Shown one piece after another: positions 48,561 to 61,600 of a DNA stretch of 64,000 nucleotides; position 1 is the stretch's first letter; every line of letters begins with the position of its first letter. The notes beneath the pieces are model-generated. The model had not been told where the DNA came from and ran no database searches. It saw only the letters and a list, made by a program, of their open reading frames with translations. The DNA is from Nautilus pompilius (Eukaryota; Mollusca; Cephalopoda; Nautilida; Nautilidae), in the NCBI GenBank assembly GCA_018389105.1, contig JACATO010001005.1, positions 124,001 through 188,000 on the forward strand. Reading direction: 5' to 3'. The translations under genes were made by a program, and so were the position numbers.

Positions 48561-51300
48561 TCTTGTTTTGTCATTCACTTGTGTGAGTTTATAATGAAAT
48601 CAATATAGCCACAACCAACCCATTTTGTTGCATGGTCATCTGCCGGCCACAGATCTTTGTTAAAGACCGGTACATACTTGAGCATGACAGGTTTTCAAAC
48701 ATGGCTATTTTTACACCGCAGTCACTAGAACCGACCAGAAAGGTGGGTTCCACCTCAGCTTTAATCTAATTACAGGCTCTTCGGTCCTTGTGTATTTTGC
48801 ACTGGAAGTCTTGAGGACACTTCACAGAAGTGAACAGACCCTATTTACTGTGAGGAAGTCACCCACCAGTGAAAATCTAACCAAGTCCATTACAGTTACA
48901 AAGGGGCAGAAAGTCTCTCAACTGATCTATCCAATACTTTTTTTCAATGACAATAGTAATGCTTAGAAATGGTTCTTCAGTTTGTGGAGAAAGGGAAGTA
49001 AATCACGATTCAACTGAAGTTACTACTAAGAAATATTATCAAACTTTAGTAAAAATGGTTCGTAAATAGTATTACGGCATTTTATTACCATATAAAAATG
49101 TCAATTTCATTTTAAATATCCTTCGCACAGAACCTTATCACAGACTGTTAACAATGTGTCGTTGAAAACCTTTTTATCTTTATTAAAATTAGCCCAAGAA
49201 CTGACTTTTTGGGTTTATGTACATAAATTATCTAAGGGAGATAATTTTGAAGTTCTATTTTTTTTTTTTTTTAAACTCCAGCCATGGCATACTTTTGTTT
49301 CTCTGACCAATTGATAGGACGTTTATTCCGACAAAATTTAATTTGGATATTTTATTGAACAATAAAAAAAATATGATTAAAATGGGTGCGCAATTATGAA
49401 GATAGTGGCTATATCTGTACAGCTATCGATATTTATATGATTATCTCCCTTGATTTCGGCAACAACGTTTCTCGATGAGCGCTTTTTTCTATAACCTTGA
49501 CAAAAGTCGTATTATTTGAGCCAACCCCAATTGACTATAAAATCATTTGGTATTCTATTGCAATTCAGGTATATTCTTTTCATCGTGAAACGATAAGTTA
49601 ATGTGACCTATAACCGGGCTGGCCATTAAGCAGCACAGTATGGCTCTCACCACCTGAGTGACAACTTCCAAATGGAGTTCAGTCTAACAGCGAACCAGGC
49701 AGGGTTAATTATAAAGAGAAAGAAAAGTAATTTCACTTTTAGCAGAGTGTAAATCGCAAAACTCAAAAAGATGAGTTCCAATCAGTCATCGGGAAAAAGA
49801 TCTTAGGATGCGTTGGTACCACTAATACCGAGAATAGACGGCAGCTTTTAAAGATGCCTAAGGTTAGATGGAAAGTACAAACGATATCTGTACACTTTAG
49901 GAAACTGTCAGATTCCTCGATATTGTTGTTACATACGATGTCTAACAATACAATCGGGTTTCACATTAGCACACATTCACATAATGGCCTGATACTAATA
50001 TATGCTAATACTTTGTGGGGCTAGTTCCTTCATGTATGAACGACTACTAAAAGTACTATATTTAAAAATACAGTTCATACTATTAATTCTTCCTGAAGTA
50101 GATTTGGGGAGGTGGTAATATTTTCAATGACGGGGGACATTTTAACCAGCAATCATCACGCTCTTATCGTTAGATGCTCAGTTCAGTCCTATGATTGCTA
50201 TTCTCACCTCTACATATGAAATAATGGTTGTCATTAAGGGCGCAGAAACCCCCGAGTCTTTCGTCTTAAGCAGAAGACCAAGACGAGTAATCATCTTATG
50301 TTCACCCACAGTATGAGATATAAGAATCTCGTTACAAGAGCATATATCATCTTTCAAAATGAAGCACTGCTGTTCTAAGCTAGGAGTGACCAACCTGACT
50401 AGAAATGTCACAATTAAATGCCATAGCATAATGCACAACTACAACAGGCTTACTGGAAGAGTATAGAATCTAAATCCTCAAAACATCATTTAACAGGCTT
50501 CAGCATCCATTTAGAAATCTTTTGAATATTGGAGCATATATATTTGCAACCCCTTAGAGATGTGATATAAGGGAAAACACTTTCAGTTTCCTGAAACTTG
50601 GCAATTTTCAAAAATTTGGATAAGATTTATATTATATAAATTATCAAAAAAGAAATATTTTGAATTATACTTTTCTATAAAGCTATATTATGCTATAAAG
50701 ATGACAGTGAATAGGCACAGGAGTGATCTTAATGATTCTTGACTTAACCTACCAGACTTTCAGAAGCTCATCTGATGTTGGTCCATGAACTCTGTCCTTC
50801 AGATCCTCTTAACAACTTGTCTTCCAATGGTGTCATTCTAGAAACACCCTGGAAATGTTTCATGTACATCACTCCACCGAACAAAAAAGGTGGGGACAGA
50901 TCCAGGCTGGATTACAAAACATGGTAAATAAAAATTTCTTATGCAATCGTCATTAATAAATAAAATCTTATTTTCTTTCTCAAAATTTAAAACATTAAGT
51001 ATAGATCAGCATAAAGCTTACAAACTGATGAACCAAGATGGCAGACTCATAAAAAGTGCAATATGGGATACTTCCTGTGAGTGGCCCTGCAGTGTTGATT
51101 GGTTTAAAAACCAGATGAATAACTTGAGGGTCTTATTTTGTGAGCTGTGATGTTTGCTTATCTTCTTGATTGTACAATTCATAAACACTTATGAAATTTG
51201 GGTATAAGTTACAATGTCTTCCTGTAACCACTAAGCTATGGTCTTCCTGCATTTTTGTAACCTTTCTCTTGTAATAGATATTCAAAAGCAGAAACAAAAC
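48561..51300. other. Intergenic region between convergent genes
   Basis: Between about 48560 and 50500 the sequence is somewhat less AT-rich, but gives only short frames with no family match (for example 86 codons on the minus strand at 50438-50178). I see no RNA gene. Confidence 0.45.
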
Positions 51301-51315
51301 ACTGTGCACAGAGAT

Positions 51316-52565
51316 TTTATTGGAAAATATCATACAACAATCCACACCAGGAGCCTTTACACTTTATCTGACGTCACTTTTCTGTGGCAGCCCAAAGTTT
51401 TGATCCAACAGAAAAGCTGAGTCTCTATCACACACAGATTTGGTTCCAAAAGGGCAGATATTCTTTTCAGAAGTATGTTCAAATCAGTTTTTGTTTTGTT
51501 ATTGTGATGGGTCAGACAGATAAATTATTTATGTCGAATATACCCTATGACATAATGGTAACGTTGTTGCAACGTGAATAATAATTTTATATATTTAAAT
51601 ATACAATATATAATAAATATTTATAAGCTATTTGGTTGACAGAGAGACAGATAGACTATGAAATCTTGTTATGTTTAATTTCTTTACAGAATTGATCGGA
51701 GTCTAATAGGCCAACAAATTATTGATAGTTCTTATAAGGCAGGGATAGCAGTTGTATTTCAAAAACAAAATATTAACCTCATCTTTAAATATTATGTCAA
51801 GTGTTTTGTCTAAGTGGCAAACAATAAGAACTGTTGTCAATGCAAGCAGCCACAGCAGAGTTTAAGTGTTGCTTTGTCAAGAGGTGTTACAGATATATAC
51901 CATCTGCAATCAACATCAGCTAAAAGTAGCACCAGGGATTGTTTTCCTATAACTGATATTCAAAATTACCTTAGTTAAAGCTGATATTCAAAGATTTTTC
52001 AGATGTTGAAGTTGTCACCAAAAGCCAATGGCCCTGAGTACAGTTTGTTAGTTATTCCACAAAGTAAGAGATAATCAAACTCATGGAGTGGTCCTGTTTT
52101 CAGTAGTAGCAGCATTGTTTGAGGATTACTACACAACAACACATCAGTTCTACCAGCCAAAAAGAGCATTAAAATTTTTTTTTTTAACATGTGCAGTAGA
52201 AATATTGGTGCTTGCAATCAACAACAGTTCTATTCTTTTCCTCAGTGCAAACTCAGTTTTATGGTACCTTCCAAGATGAATTAATCCAGACAGGTAAAAA
52301 TGGAATGGTAAACATCTTTGGCCTGTGAGACTCCGACAAGACGAAAGTGGGAAGAAATTCACAGGAAAGTCTCTAGTGTTTCACCCTCACGAGCCAATGA
52401 TCCAGTCCCACAAACTCATGTCAAACAAATCGGCCAACACACCCCTGAGTGCAGAGGTCTGGAGCATTACCACTAGGGTGAGGAGGTGATCAGGTCGGGA
52501 TACTATTTCTCTATGCTCAATGGAGTAGCTGAGTTAATGCATCAGTCTTTACGTTTAGAAATAGA
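51316..52565 (-). other. Probable 3' UTR of the myosin light chain gene
   Basis: The first clear minus-strand AATAAA downstream of the stop is at 51321-51316; an ATTAAA lies near 51680. The UTR would be up to about 1.25 kb. No coding frame of interest is present. Confidence 0.35.
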
Positions 52566-52667
52566 TCATTCACTTTCATCAGTCTGTGTACCCTTGATGA
52601 TGCCAACCATCTTGACGTAATCCACCTGGCCATCTTTTAATGGAGCTTCTTTCCATGTCTGCTTAAT
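52566..52667 (-). CDS. RLC last coding exon
   Basis: The acceptor is TTTATTACAG; the exon reads [20 protein letters not shown], continues VGIIKG and ends ESE with TGA at 52568-52566. It is 102 nt, entered in phase 0. It corresponds to the fourth EF-hand-like region of RLC. Confidence 0.94.
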   Translation of the reverse strand: MKQTWKEAPLKDGQVDYVKMVGIIKGTQTDESE

Positions 52668-55600
52668 CTGTAATAAAATATGATTTAACAATATTTTAAA
52701 ATTTCCAACACACCCTATCTTTGGCAGATACACTGGCAGTCAAAATTATAAACTCACCAATAAAATTTACAATATTTCTCATAAAAAAATAAACGTATTA
52801 GTCCACAGTTATATGCAGATAAATGTATGAAAGTTAGAAAATTCATACATTTTTAAAAGTTTATTTCCAAGCATTTCTCTCATACAGATTTTTTTCATCA
52901 AAATATCTTTATTCTCCACACATTACGTTAATGAAGTTAGCCCACAGTTATGACTGCCAGAGAAAATTTTTTAAAAAGATGAAATTTCAGCAATAGAATG
53001 GTGAATTTTCAGAACAGTCTGCTTACCAAAGCTGCTCAATGCAACACAACTAGACAGATAAACTGTTTAAAAGGCATCCTGTCTGCTTTATGAATAATTA
53101 TCTTTTGAGAAATTATAAGGTCTTCTTTCATAGTTAAAAGACACTTTTCTTGGATAATTTTGTGGATTTCATTAAAACCAAAATTCTGCATACCGAATTA
53201 AAATTAGCACAGTATTAATATCGATTACATCTTTGGATAACGGTAAAAAAATCTTACCTCCTCTTTTGAGAAGTTGTCACCCATGTTTTCTAATAAATCC
53301 TTGAGACTGAAGAAACAACAACAACAACAACAACCAGTTAGCTACCAAAATACCGATTTTATTAGTGAAAAATATCTAAATTAAAATACGATCATAGGAT
53401 CCACCTACTCATTAGTAGTACATGAGAATTTCACTAAGCTGCAATCGTCGTCTCGCTCTATCATCCAAGGGAGAGAACTTCATAATTCTATCAGTTAATT
53501 TTCTTCTGTAAAAACTCTAACAATCACATGATTATGCGTGACTTCATTAAACAAATTCTATGTAGGAAACTTTGGTTTTGCTGTCCCCCAACATATTGCA
53601 AAGTTTGTATTGCTATAAGGGAGATAATTAAACCAAAACGTTTGCAAACTCTACAAAAGGAACTGGAAATTAAGATTTTAAATATATTAATAACGCGGTT
53701 AGCTGAAGTTCATATGCTGTATATAAATATACATACACGCACATATATATTAACACAAGAAATAAGATTTGGAATTACAAGTCTTCCATTGCAAAAGTGC
53801 AATGATCCAACATTTACCACCAATTGTCTCAAATACTATTTTATATAATAAATGTATCCATTAATCAGTATAGTGAAGAGAGTTCTTCCAAAGGCTATAT
53901 TTGGCTATCTTTTTTTCGTGAAAACTCGTTTTTTATTTTATTTTTTCTAAATGTGATACTTAAACCAACCATAAAAAGCTAGTAATTCCCTTCAATGTTT
54001 GGATGTAAGTAAAGAATTGAACAATAATTATTTTAAAACTTTTTAAAGATATATTTGTAGAAAATTGTTACATACTAATCCTCAGCGATTTTTCCTGTGT
54101 TGTCTTCATCAAACATAGCAAAGGCATTCAAAATAGTTGACTCAGGATCAGTACCTTAAAAACAGAAGTGCAGAGAAAAGTTACATGGCATTTCAGCCTT
54201 TTGCTATACTGTGTTGTAGTACGTGTATAGTGTCCTATAATACCAGAACTGGCTTGATGTGATGATACAGATCTTGATACGAGTTCAGATATAATACTTC
54301 TCAAAACCAGAGTCTTGAGACAAGAGATATCCGTATTCCAATAAAAATATCCAGATAATCCCCATATTTCAACACAAGACAAACAATACACATCTTAATA
54401 TCAAAGTCCAGAGATGGTGCACAGATTGATGTCCATATATATATATAGTATTAGAAATAATTATGAAAACACACACAGCATATGCACAAATGATGAGTAA
54501 TTCGAATTGGGAGATGTATACAATACACAATGTATTATTACAAAAATAAACAAAACAAAATGAGTATGCTGTAGTGTACGCATTGTTGTCGTGATCCTTT
54601 AAAGGTTATTAATGCATAACTATGGAAAGTTACTCCAAATATCCTGTAGCATTTTCCACAATTCATCCAAGATGCATAGAATGTCACAGTATAACCCCCA
54701 TATAGCGTCAATGATGTTGATATCAGGTAGGCCAAGGAACCTTTGTGATATGTTCCATCAGCCTCTTTACGTTCCAAAGTTTTTCACCACATTTACTATA
54801 TGCTTGGGGTCAGTGTCTCATTGGAAGCTGAATACTCATCCAATGAGATGTCTTCCCGAGGAAATTCATGTCGAATGAACTCTTGTACCTGTCAGCAATT
54901 AATATATCTTCGATTTTATACAAATCTTCAAAACCCTTGGCTGATATGCAGCCCCACTCTTGTATTGATCCACCCCACCATGCCTTCAAACAAAATGCTG
55001 TTGATTATTGCCAAACAGTTCAAACTTAACTCATCTGCAAAGAGCACCTTCCACATTTAGTCACCCCAGTTTCATTTCTGCTGTCCATTTTACTCCTGCC
55101 ATTTGGTTGTTTGTCAGCAAAAGGTTTTCAGGCTGCTACACATCAACTGAGACCATTCAAACTAATGCGTATCTTACAGTTCTTGACAAAACGTCAACAC
55201 CCATACTTGCAGCTAGGACATTTGCAAGATTTCTACTGGCTCACTGTCCATCATGTGGAGAACATACCCTGAGGTGGGAGTGATATAAGTGGCTGCTGCT
55301 GACATTTTCAGCCAAATCTTTATTTCCCCAAGGTGACCAGTAAAAAACATAACTGCTTCTTACCTTTTTTTTCTGCATTAAGGTAGCAAAGAACTGACTT
55401 TACAAGAAATGCAATAGTCCAAAAAAAGAAAAGAAAAGAAAAAGCACATATGACCAACTTTACAATCCTCTTGAATGGTTTTTGCATAAATAATGAGCTC
55501 CCTTAAATCGGTGAAGTAATTTTCTCTTTTGTAGAAGAAGATTTTCCACAGTATACTGTCTCCTTGTTGGTTCTTTATGCAAATCAATGATAACGAACTG

Positions 55601-58600
55601 AGGGAAAAATATTAAAGATTACTTATAAATCAATAAAGAGAAATTGTAATTAATAACAATAAATTTTAGTAACTGATGTCTTGGTTGACAGTTTTGGTTT
55701 ACAGTGCCTACTTCTTGTCTTAAACTAAACCATGCTCATTGTTTATTTCCAGATGGTGATGAAACTTCAAAAGCATCACCATCACTGAAAACCAACCAAG
55801 TATTATTACCTCTCACTTATTCCATCTGTTTAGCAGATTAATATGGGTGTGTGTCAGATAGTGGGGACGCACTACCTACCAGATACTTTTTCACCAAATA
55901 ATGTTAGAAAAGCAGTGAAGTTCAGTTGTCCCGGTGCTTCTTTGATCATGGCTGTAAGCTCTGCATCTGGTGGAACTCTCCTATAAAGAGGAGACAAAAA
56001 TGTTAGTTGACATGGTAACTGTCATACTAAAGCAATGCTACCATCACAAGTGCCAAATAAGTAAAAAGGCAAAGCAAAAGAATTGATGCATTCAGTATTC
56101 TTCTCATTACCAATAGGCATCTCTTCATTCCTTTGAGTTCGTTTGATCTGCTTTACCATCTGTAGAGAGATCAGTTTTTTTTTTTAAAAAATAATTTGAA
56201 TTTGTTGGAAAATGTGTTGCTAGCAATAAAAGTGTTTTCTTAATGATCATTCCTTTACTGCATGTGGTGAGCCTCCTTTCCAAAGAAAATTAGAAAGGGG
56301 TATTGTATGTAAGAGGTGTGTCTGAGGAGGAAACCAGAGCACCAAAAAAAAATTTTGGTTTATCAACATGAGACAACTCCAGCTCATTTTCACTGATGAT
56401 TTCAGCTAAAAACAGTACTTCAGGGTTAGTATTACTTCCATTGCGAGGCAGGGGCTAGACTAAATATTGTTCCCTCAGTGAACATGGCTGGCTGAATCCA
56501 GAATTGAATTATTTCACTTTTGATTTTTTTTCAGAGATAGTCATGATGAAGGATCATAAATGCTTCAGTGGTTTGCAGCACAGACAATCAAAAGCTACAT
56601 TAAAAAAGTTATCAACCAATAGGTGTTGGCTTTGAGAGCAGTTAAAAATAAAATAAAAACAAACAAACAATACAAATATCGTTACAATCAAAAACAGTGA
56701 ACTCTGAAGATGGTGATGGAGAAAAATTTACTAGAACATAGGTTCTTTAGTTAGTGAAATTACTAGTGACATAATGGGAAATGTCTGAATTAATATTTTA
56801 CTTTCTTGATCTGGTAAGTTTATAAAAGATAAATTTATTGTTTTACAATATTTTATTATTACTGATCAGCAGAAAAATTTCAACTGTATAACCTGCTCAT
56901 TGGCCTTGGCAGAGTGCTATAGTTTGGTCAATGGGTCGTGATAGTGATGGGGTTTCTCCTAGTACATGTTGTGGAGTCTTCTCCAGTCAGCTCCCACTTA
57001 AAAGATGATTCTATTTCGAAGTACAGTACACTACCCTGGCTAGCACCCACAGATTATGAACTGACACGGTGCAGTAAGGGACAGTGGGGATATGACAACA
57101 CATTCATTAATAATTAGAAGAAACATACCCAGTGAGGAATACATGTCCTTCAAGTCATCCATCCCAATAAAGCCATCTCTGTCCTGGTCAATCATAGTGA
57201 AAGCCTAAAGCAAGATGAATATAAAAGAACTGGTGTAAAGAAAAGCGGCTGGGAAGCAGACAGTACGCACACGGGTCACTGCTGATGCTGGCCTGATAGA
57301 AGCTACTGCAATCGTCTATGTTCATTCACGCTTACTATAGCAGCAGCGCACTTTAAAGAGAAACCAACCACCTGTGGCAGCGGTAATACCCGGAACAAAA
57401 TCACCCACACAACTATGCAAATATGGGCAATAAACAAAGACATCAGAATTTTCTTGAAACTAAATAAGATTCGTTGTTTTGGAAGAAAAACCATGAGGTT
57501 GTCATTATGTCGGTTTCCCCGCCTCCTGCTTTCACTTTATCTGCCCACCCACTTCCTATTTGTAATCAGGGCGAAATTCTTATAAAAAACGCACAAAAAT
57601 AATATTTACTCTGCAATCACAACAAATAATTCAGCACAGCCGGTTTGCGGTTCAGGCATCATTCTCTGTCACCTTAGCGGGGAACAGGAGTAACGTTTCG
57701 ATACTCTTTCATCATCATCGGGGTTTATTTCTAGGAAAACTGTTTTAAAATGCAATGTTAGCCACACACCACCTGTGGACTGAGTTGTTGAATTTTTTCT
57801 ATAACCCCACCCCACCCAGTGTTGGTGAACATCTATATCAAAGCTGAGCGAACAATGGCAGGCCAGGGTTCGTACAATCAGAACAATCCTTCACAAATGA
57901 ACCCTGGCAATGACTACAAGGAAAGATTACCAAAGCTTACACATTCATTAATTACAACTGATAGTGGCAGGGAATGCCAAAATTAACCCTCTACTTTCCA
58001 CATATTCTCTACATGTTTACCCAACCACTTATAGTTTGTCAAATTTCAAATACCATTATTACTCTTAATTTTCCTGACATCTTCCATGAAGGGAAGCAAA
58101 TAAACTGAACGGCATTTATTTTTTTTTTATATTTAAATAACTTTCATCTCAGACAAAATGTATGTTGCTTCAGAAGAGGATTTTGCCCTCAGAGCTAATA
58201 GAAAAACTGTTATAGTTGTTCGTCTTTTCCATTTTAAAAACAAAGGAAAAACGGCATTTGAGCTAACAGTATTTGCAGTGGTACACAAATCGACTAGAAA
58301 TGAATTGCAGGCACCGCGAATTGGAAGAATACAACTACACTCACTAAGTTTGTAGCTGCATCCCAAAAACTGAGTCTTGACTATAATAAGTGGAGAATAG
58401 CCATTTAACAGTCAGAATGTGATTACAGAAAAGAGAGAGTGACTGGTGACTTTAGCATCAGCTTGAATCAATCAAACTTGTTTTAGTTATGGACAAACTC
58501 AACAGTCCTCCACCCTCTCTTTTATAGGTAGGCTGGTGTTCTTGGACACAGTTAAAATTTTGCTTAAAACTCTTATCTGCCATTTAATTTCCACATAAAC

Positions 58601-61600
58601 AAAGGGCTACGCGACTGCATCGCTTTTCTGGTGGAAACCTGACAGCTAGCTTTTGGAGAAATGCCCAATAAAAGAAAGCATGCATGCTGGAGGGGGAGGG
58701 TTAAAGAACATGGCTACCAATCCCACCAGACACTGGGGTGAGATTACTACCTATTTGCATTCTTTCAGACATCACATCTCCTCCTTCTGTCAAATATGTT
58801 AAACGTCTTTAAAAAAACACTTCGGCAACGATGTCAGTTTTCCCGGAGGATGGCTTAATAACATCAATTATTCCCAACAGTTTACAAAATAAAAAAAAAT
58901 TTGAGCTCCAGTCTTTGGCAGTAGTTAGTACAGGTGCACCCAACCGGTAGTCTCTTCCAGAGCTGAGAGCACATACAAAGGGAGGCAATCGTGAGATGGT
59001 CAGACAGGCAACACAATGCAAACTGTGACATTGTTTTATTTCAGCGGTTGTCGAAACTTTTTATTTCTGTCTGCAAGTGCAGCAAGCAATGCTCATGCCT
59101 GTTCAGCTTATCGGTTAAGTATAGCTTGTACATTAAGTGAACCCCTCCCCAAACAAACTGCTGAGCTATGCCATCCACAGTGAGATGGCTACCCCACTTG
59201 TTAACAGGGCTTAACCTGTCTCCAAGTCTACACAATTCAACCACTGGTTTCATACACCAAACTATTCCCTCCCATTATTTTACTTCCAGGCAGCATTCCT
59301 TTCTTAATAATAACCCTAAATGACGTATCATTATCTTGTCTGTCTGATTTTACTCTAAACACACTAACCACTGAAAATATCAGTGGATGGGGGGGGGTGT
59401 GCAACATCCCATGATCCTGTGCTTCACCGAAATACATTTATACAGGCAAACACACTCTCTCTCTCTCGCTAAGGTGCACTTGTAGGAAAGCAAAAATTTC
59501 TCAGCAGCTAAACTGAATCTCACACTTCCAACAATTCTAAGAAACCACACAGAACAAAGACTAGTGGTAATTTCTGCTCTGTGTAGATTCTACCAGTGTT
59601 AAAAAGAATTTTTATTTTAGTCCATTTTCTTCACATGTAAAGAAAAACAAAATTTCATTACTTCATTTTGAAGAGAACATTTAAACATGCATAAATAACA
59701 GAAACAAAGTTATTCATTAATAATGACACTTGGGCATTTACTGACACTCAAGGATAAAAATATAGCACAGTTTTTAACAATTAGTATTCTTTAGAGAAAA
59801 TGTATGGCTTGACCCTATATGATTTCTTTTTTTTTTTTTAAGTTACATATTATTCATTTAAAAAATACATAGTAATATTACTGTTAACAGATACTTCATA
59901 AAGAAATAGCCATGATGTAAACCAATTATTAATTTATGTTCATTAATGAATTAACTAACTACTGGAAGCTAAATTTTAATTATCCAACTGCCTATATCCA
60001 AAATGCATCATATCAAAATTTGTAAATTAAAAAAAAAAGGTATTCTAATTAACAAGTTTCTATTTTTAGCCATGCAGAAAGTAACAGTAGATGTGGTGAT
60101 AGAACCTGTGTATATGGATGGTAAGATGTCAAGAAAACAGATGCTGCTGCTGCTTTTAAAGGTGAAATCTGTTTCAGTATGGCCCCTGAAGAGTACCAAA
60201 AACACCGATTATAAGCTTTATCCGTATGTACTTTACTGCATAATCGATCTTGAAATGCGTGACCATCCATATAGTCGGTATCTGTAACGTTCGTGCTCTT
60301 CTTGCAGACAGACAGACAGAAGACATTCTGGACAAGACAAATTAACAAAAGCATGGCACAGACGAACAACAATGGAAAGCAGACATGCTGCACAAAGAGC
60401 AACAGAGAGGCAGTTGTTGGGAAAAGGTGGATAGAAGTGACAGACATCATTTGGGCAACAAAAAAAGAGGGGGGGTGAGAAGTCAAACAGAAAACAAATT
60501 TATTGTTCTAAAACAAAAGATATCATTAATGATTTATCAAAACACTATTTTGCTAATACTAGTCTCTCTCCTTTTGTCGTTATTGGACAAAACATTATTA
60601 TAGAAAAACAAGACACTGCCCACTCAAAGAATGTTAAATATTTCACACATTTAAACAACAGTCCACATATTTCAAGTCATTCAAGGGTATGGGGATCTTT
60701 TTTTTTTTTAAATGACATCTACTGCTCTCATTTCCATGCACAAATATAGATAAATTCATATATTAAATATTTCTTAATAAATCCTCATAAGGTGAGACAG
60801 ACCGGGAACTGGTTGCTACAGCCACCAGGGATTCCTAATTAAATGCATAGACGAGGCTATAATTGACATTGCATAAGGGCCAAGGCATAAGACAACCTTA
60901 GGAATCACTGGTGCTGTAGCAATTCCCACTGTAATAACAACCAACCCAAACTGTCTCCACTAAATATCAAGTTTAAACTATTTTAATATTTAAAGTCTCA
61001 AACATCTGTCAAAGTAATGCCGATGATGTATCTTGAAAAACAGGCGTGTTACGCATACATCTCTATTACTGTGCTAGATAAAAACCATCATGATATCATT
61101 TGGGTTCATGTTATGCTATGCAAACTGTTTTAAAAGTCTTAACACACGCGGAAAATCTAGGTTGTTTTAGGGACAAGTATAATCACTTAACCTGGATAAA
61201 CTAAATAAAAAATACCTGAATTATACTCCTAATAAATATATATTTCAACAAAGTTATTACAGTTTTTTTTTACCAAGAGTTAGCTTTATATTTAATGTTG
61301 AAATACAGCAAAACAAGACAATACTATATGTATAACATTGATGTACTAAGGACATTCAGATGAAACCCAGCTGGAAACAATTATGACAATTCTAGTTCAG
61401 CCCAGTTTCAGTCAAACAACATCCCTTACATTGCCTTCCTGCATCAGAGAAATAAGGAAAATCGAGTATTGATGAATAAAGGACATTTTTTAAATTTTAT
61501 TTTTAATTCAATTTCTTTGAAATAGTTCTACTGAATGGTTATGATCAAAACAAAAAACACACAGTTAAAAGGCAAAATGAGCTGGTAATGGAGGGGGGGT

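Noticed and set aside
60049-60486. 145-codon minus-strand frame and overlapping 94-codon plus-strand frame
   Set aside because: No recognisable family, no splice logic with the RLC gene, and low-complexity hydrophobic composition; treated as chance or an old repeat.
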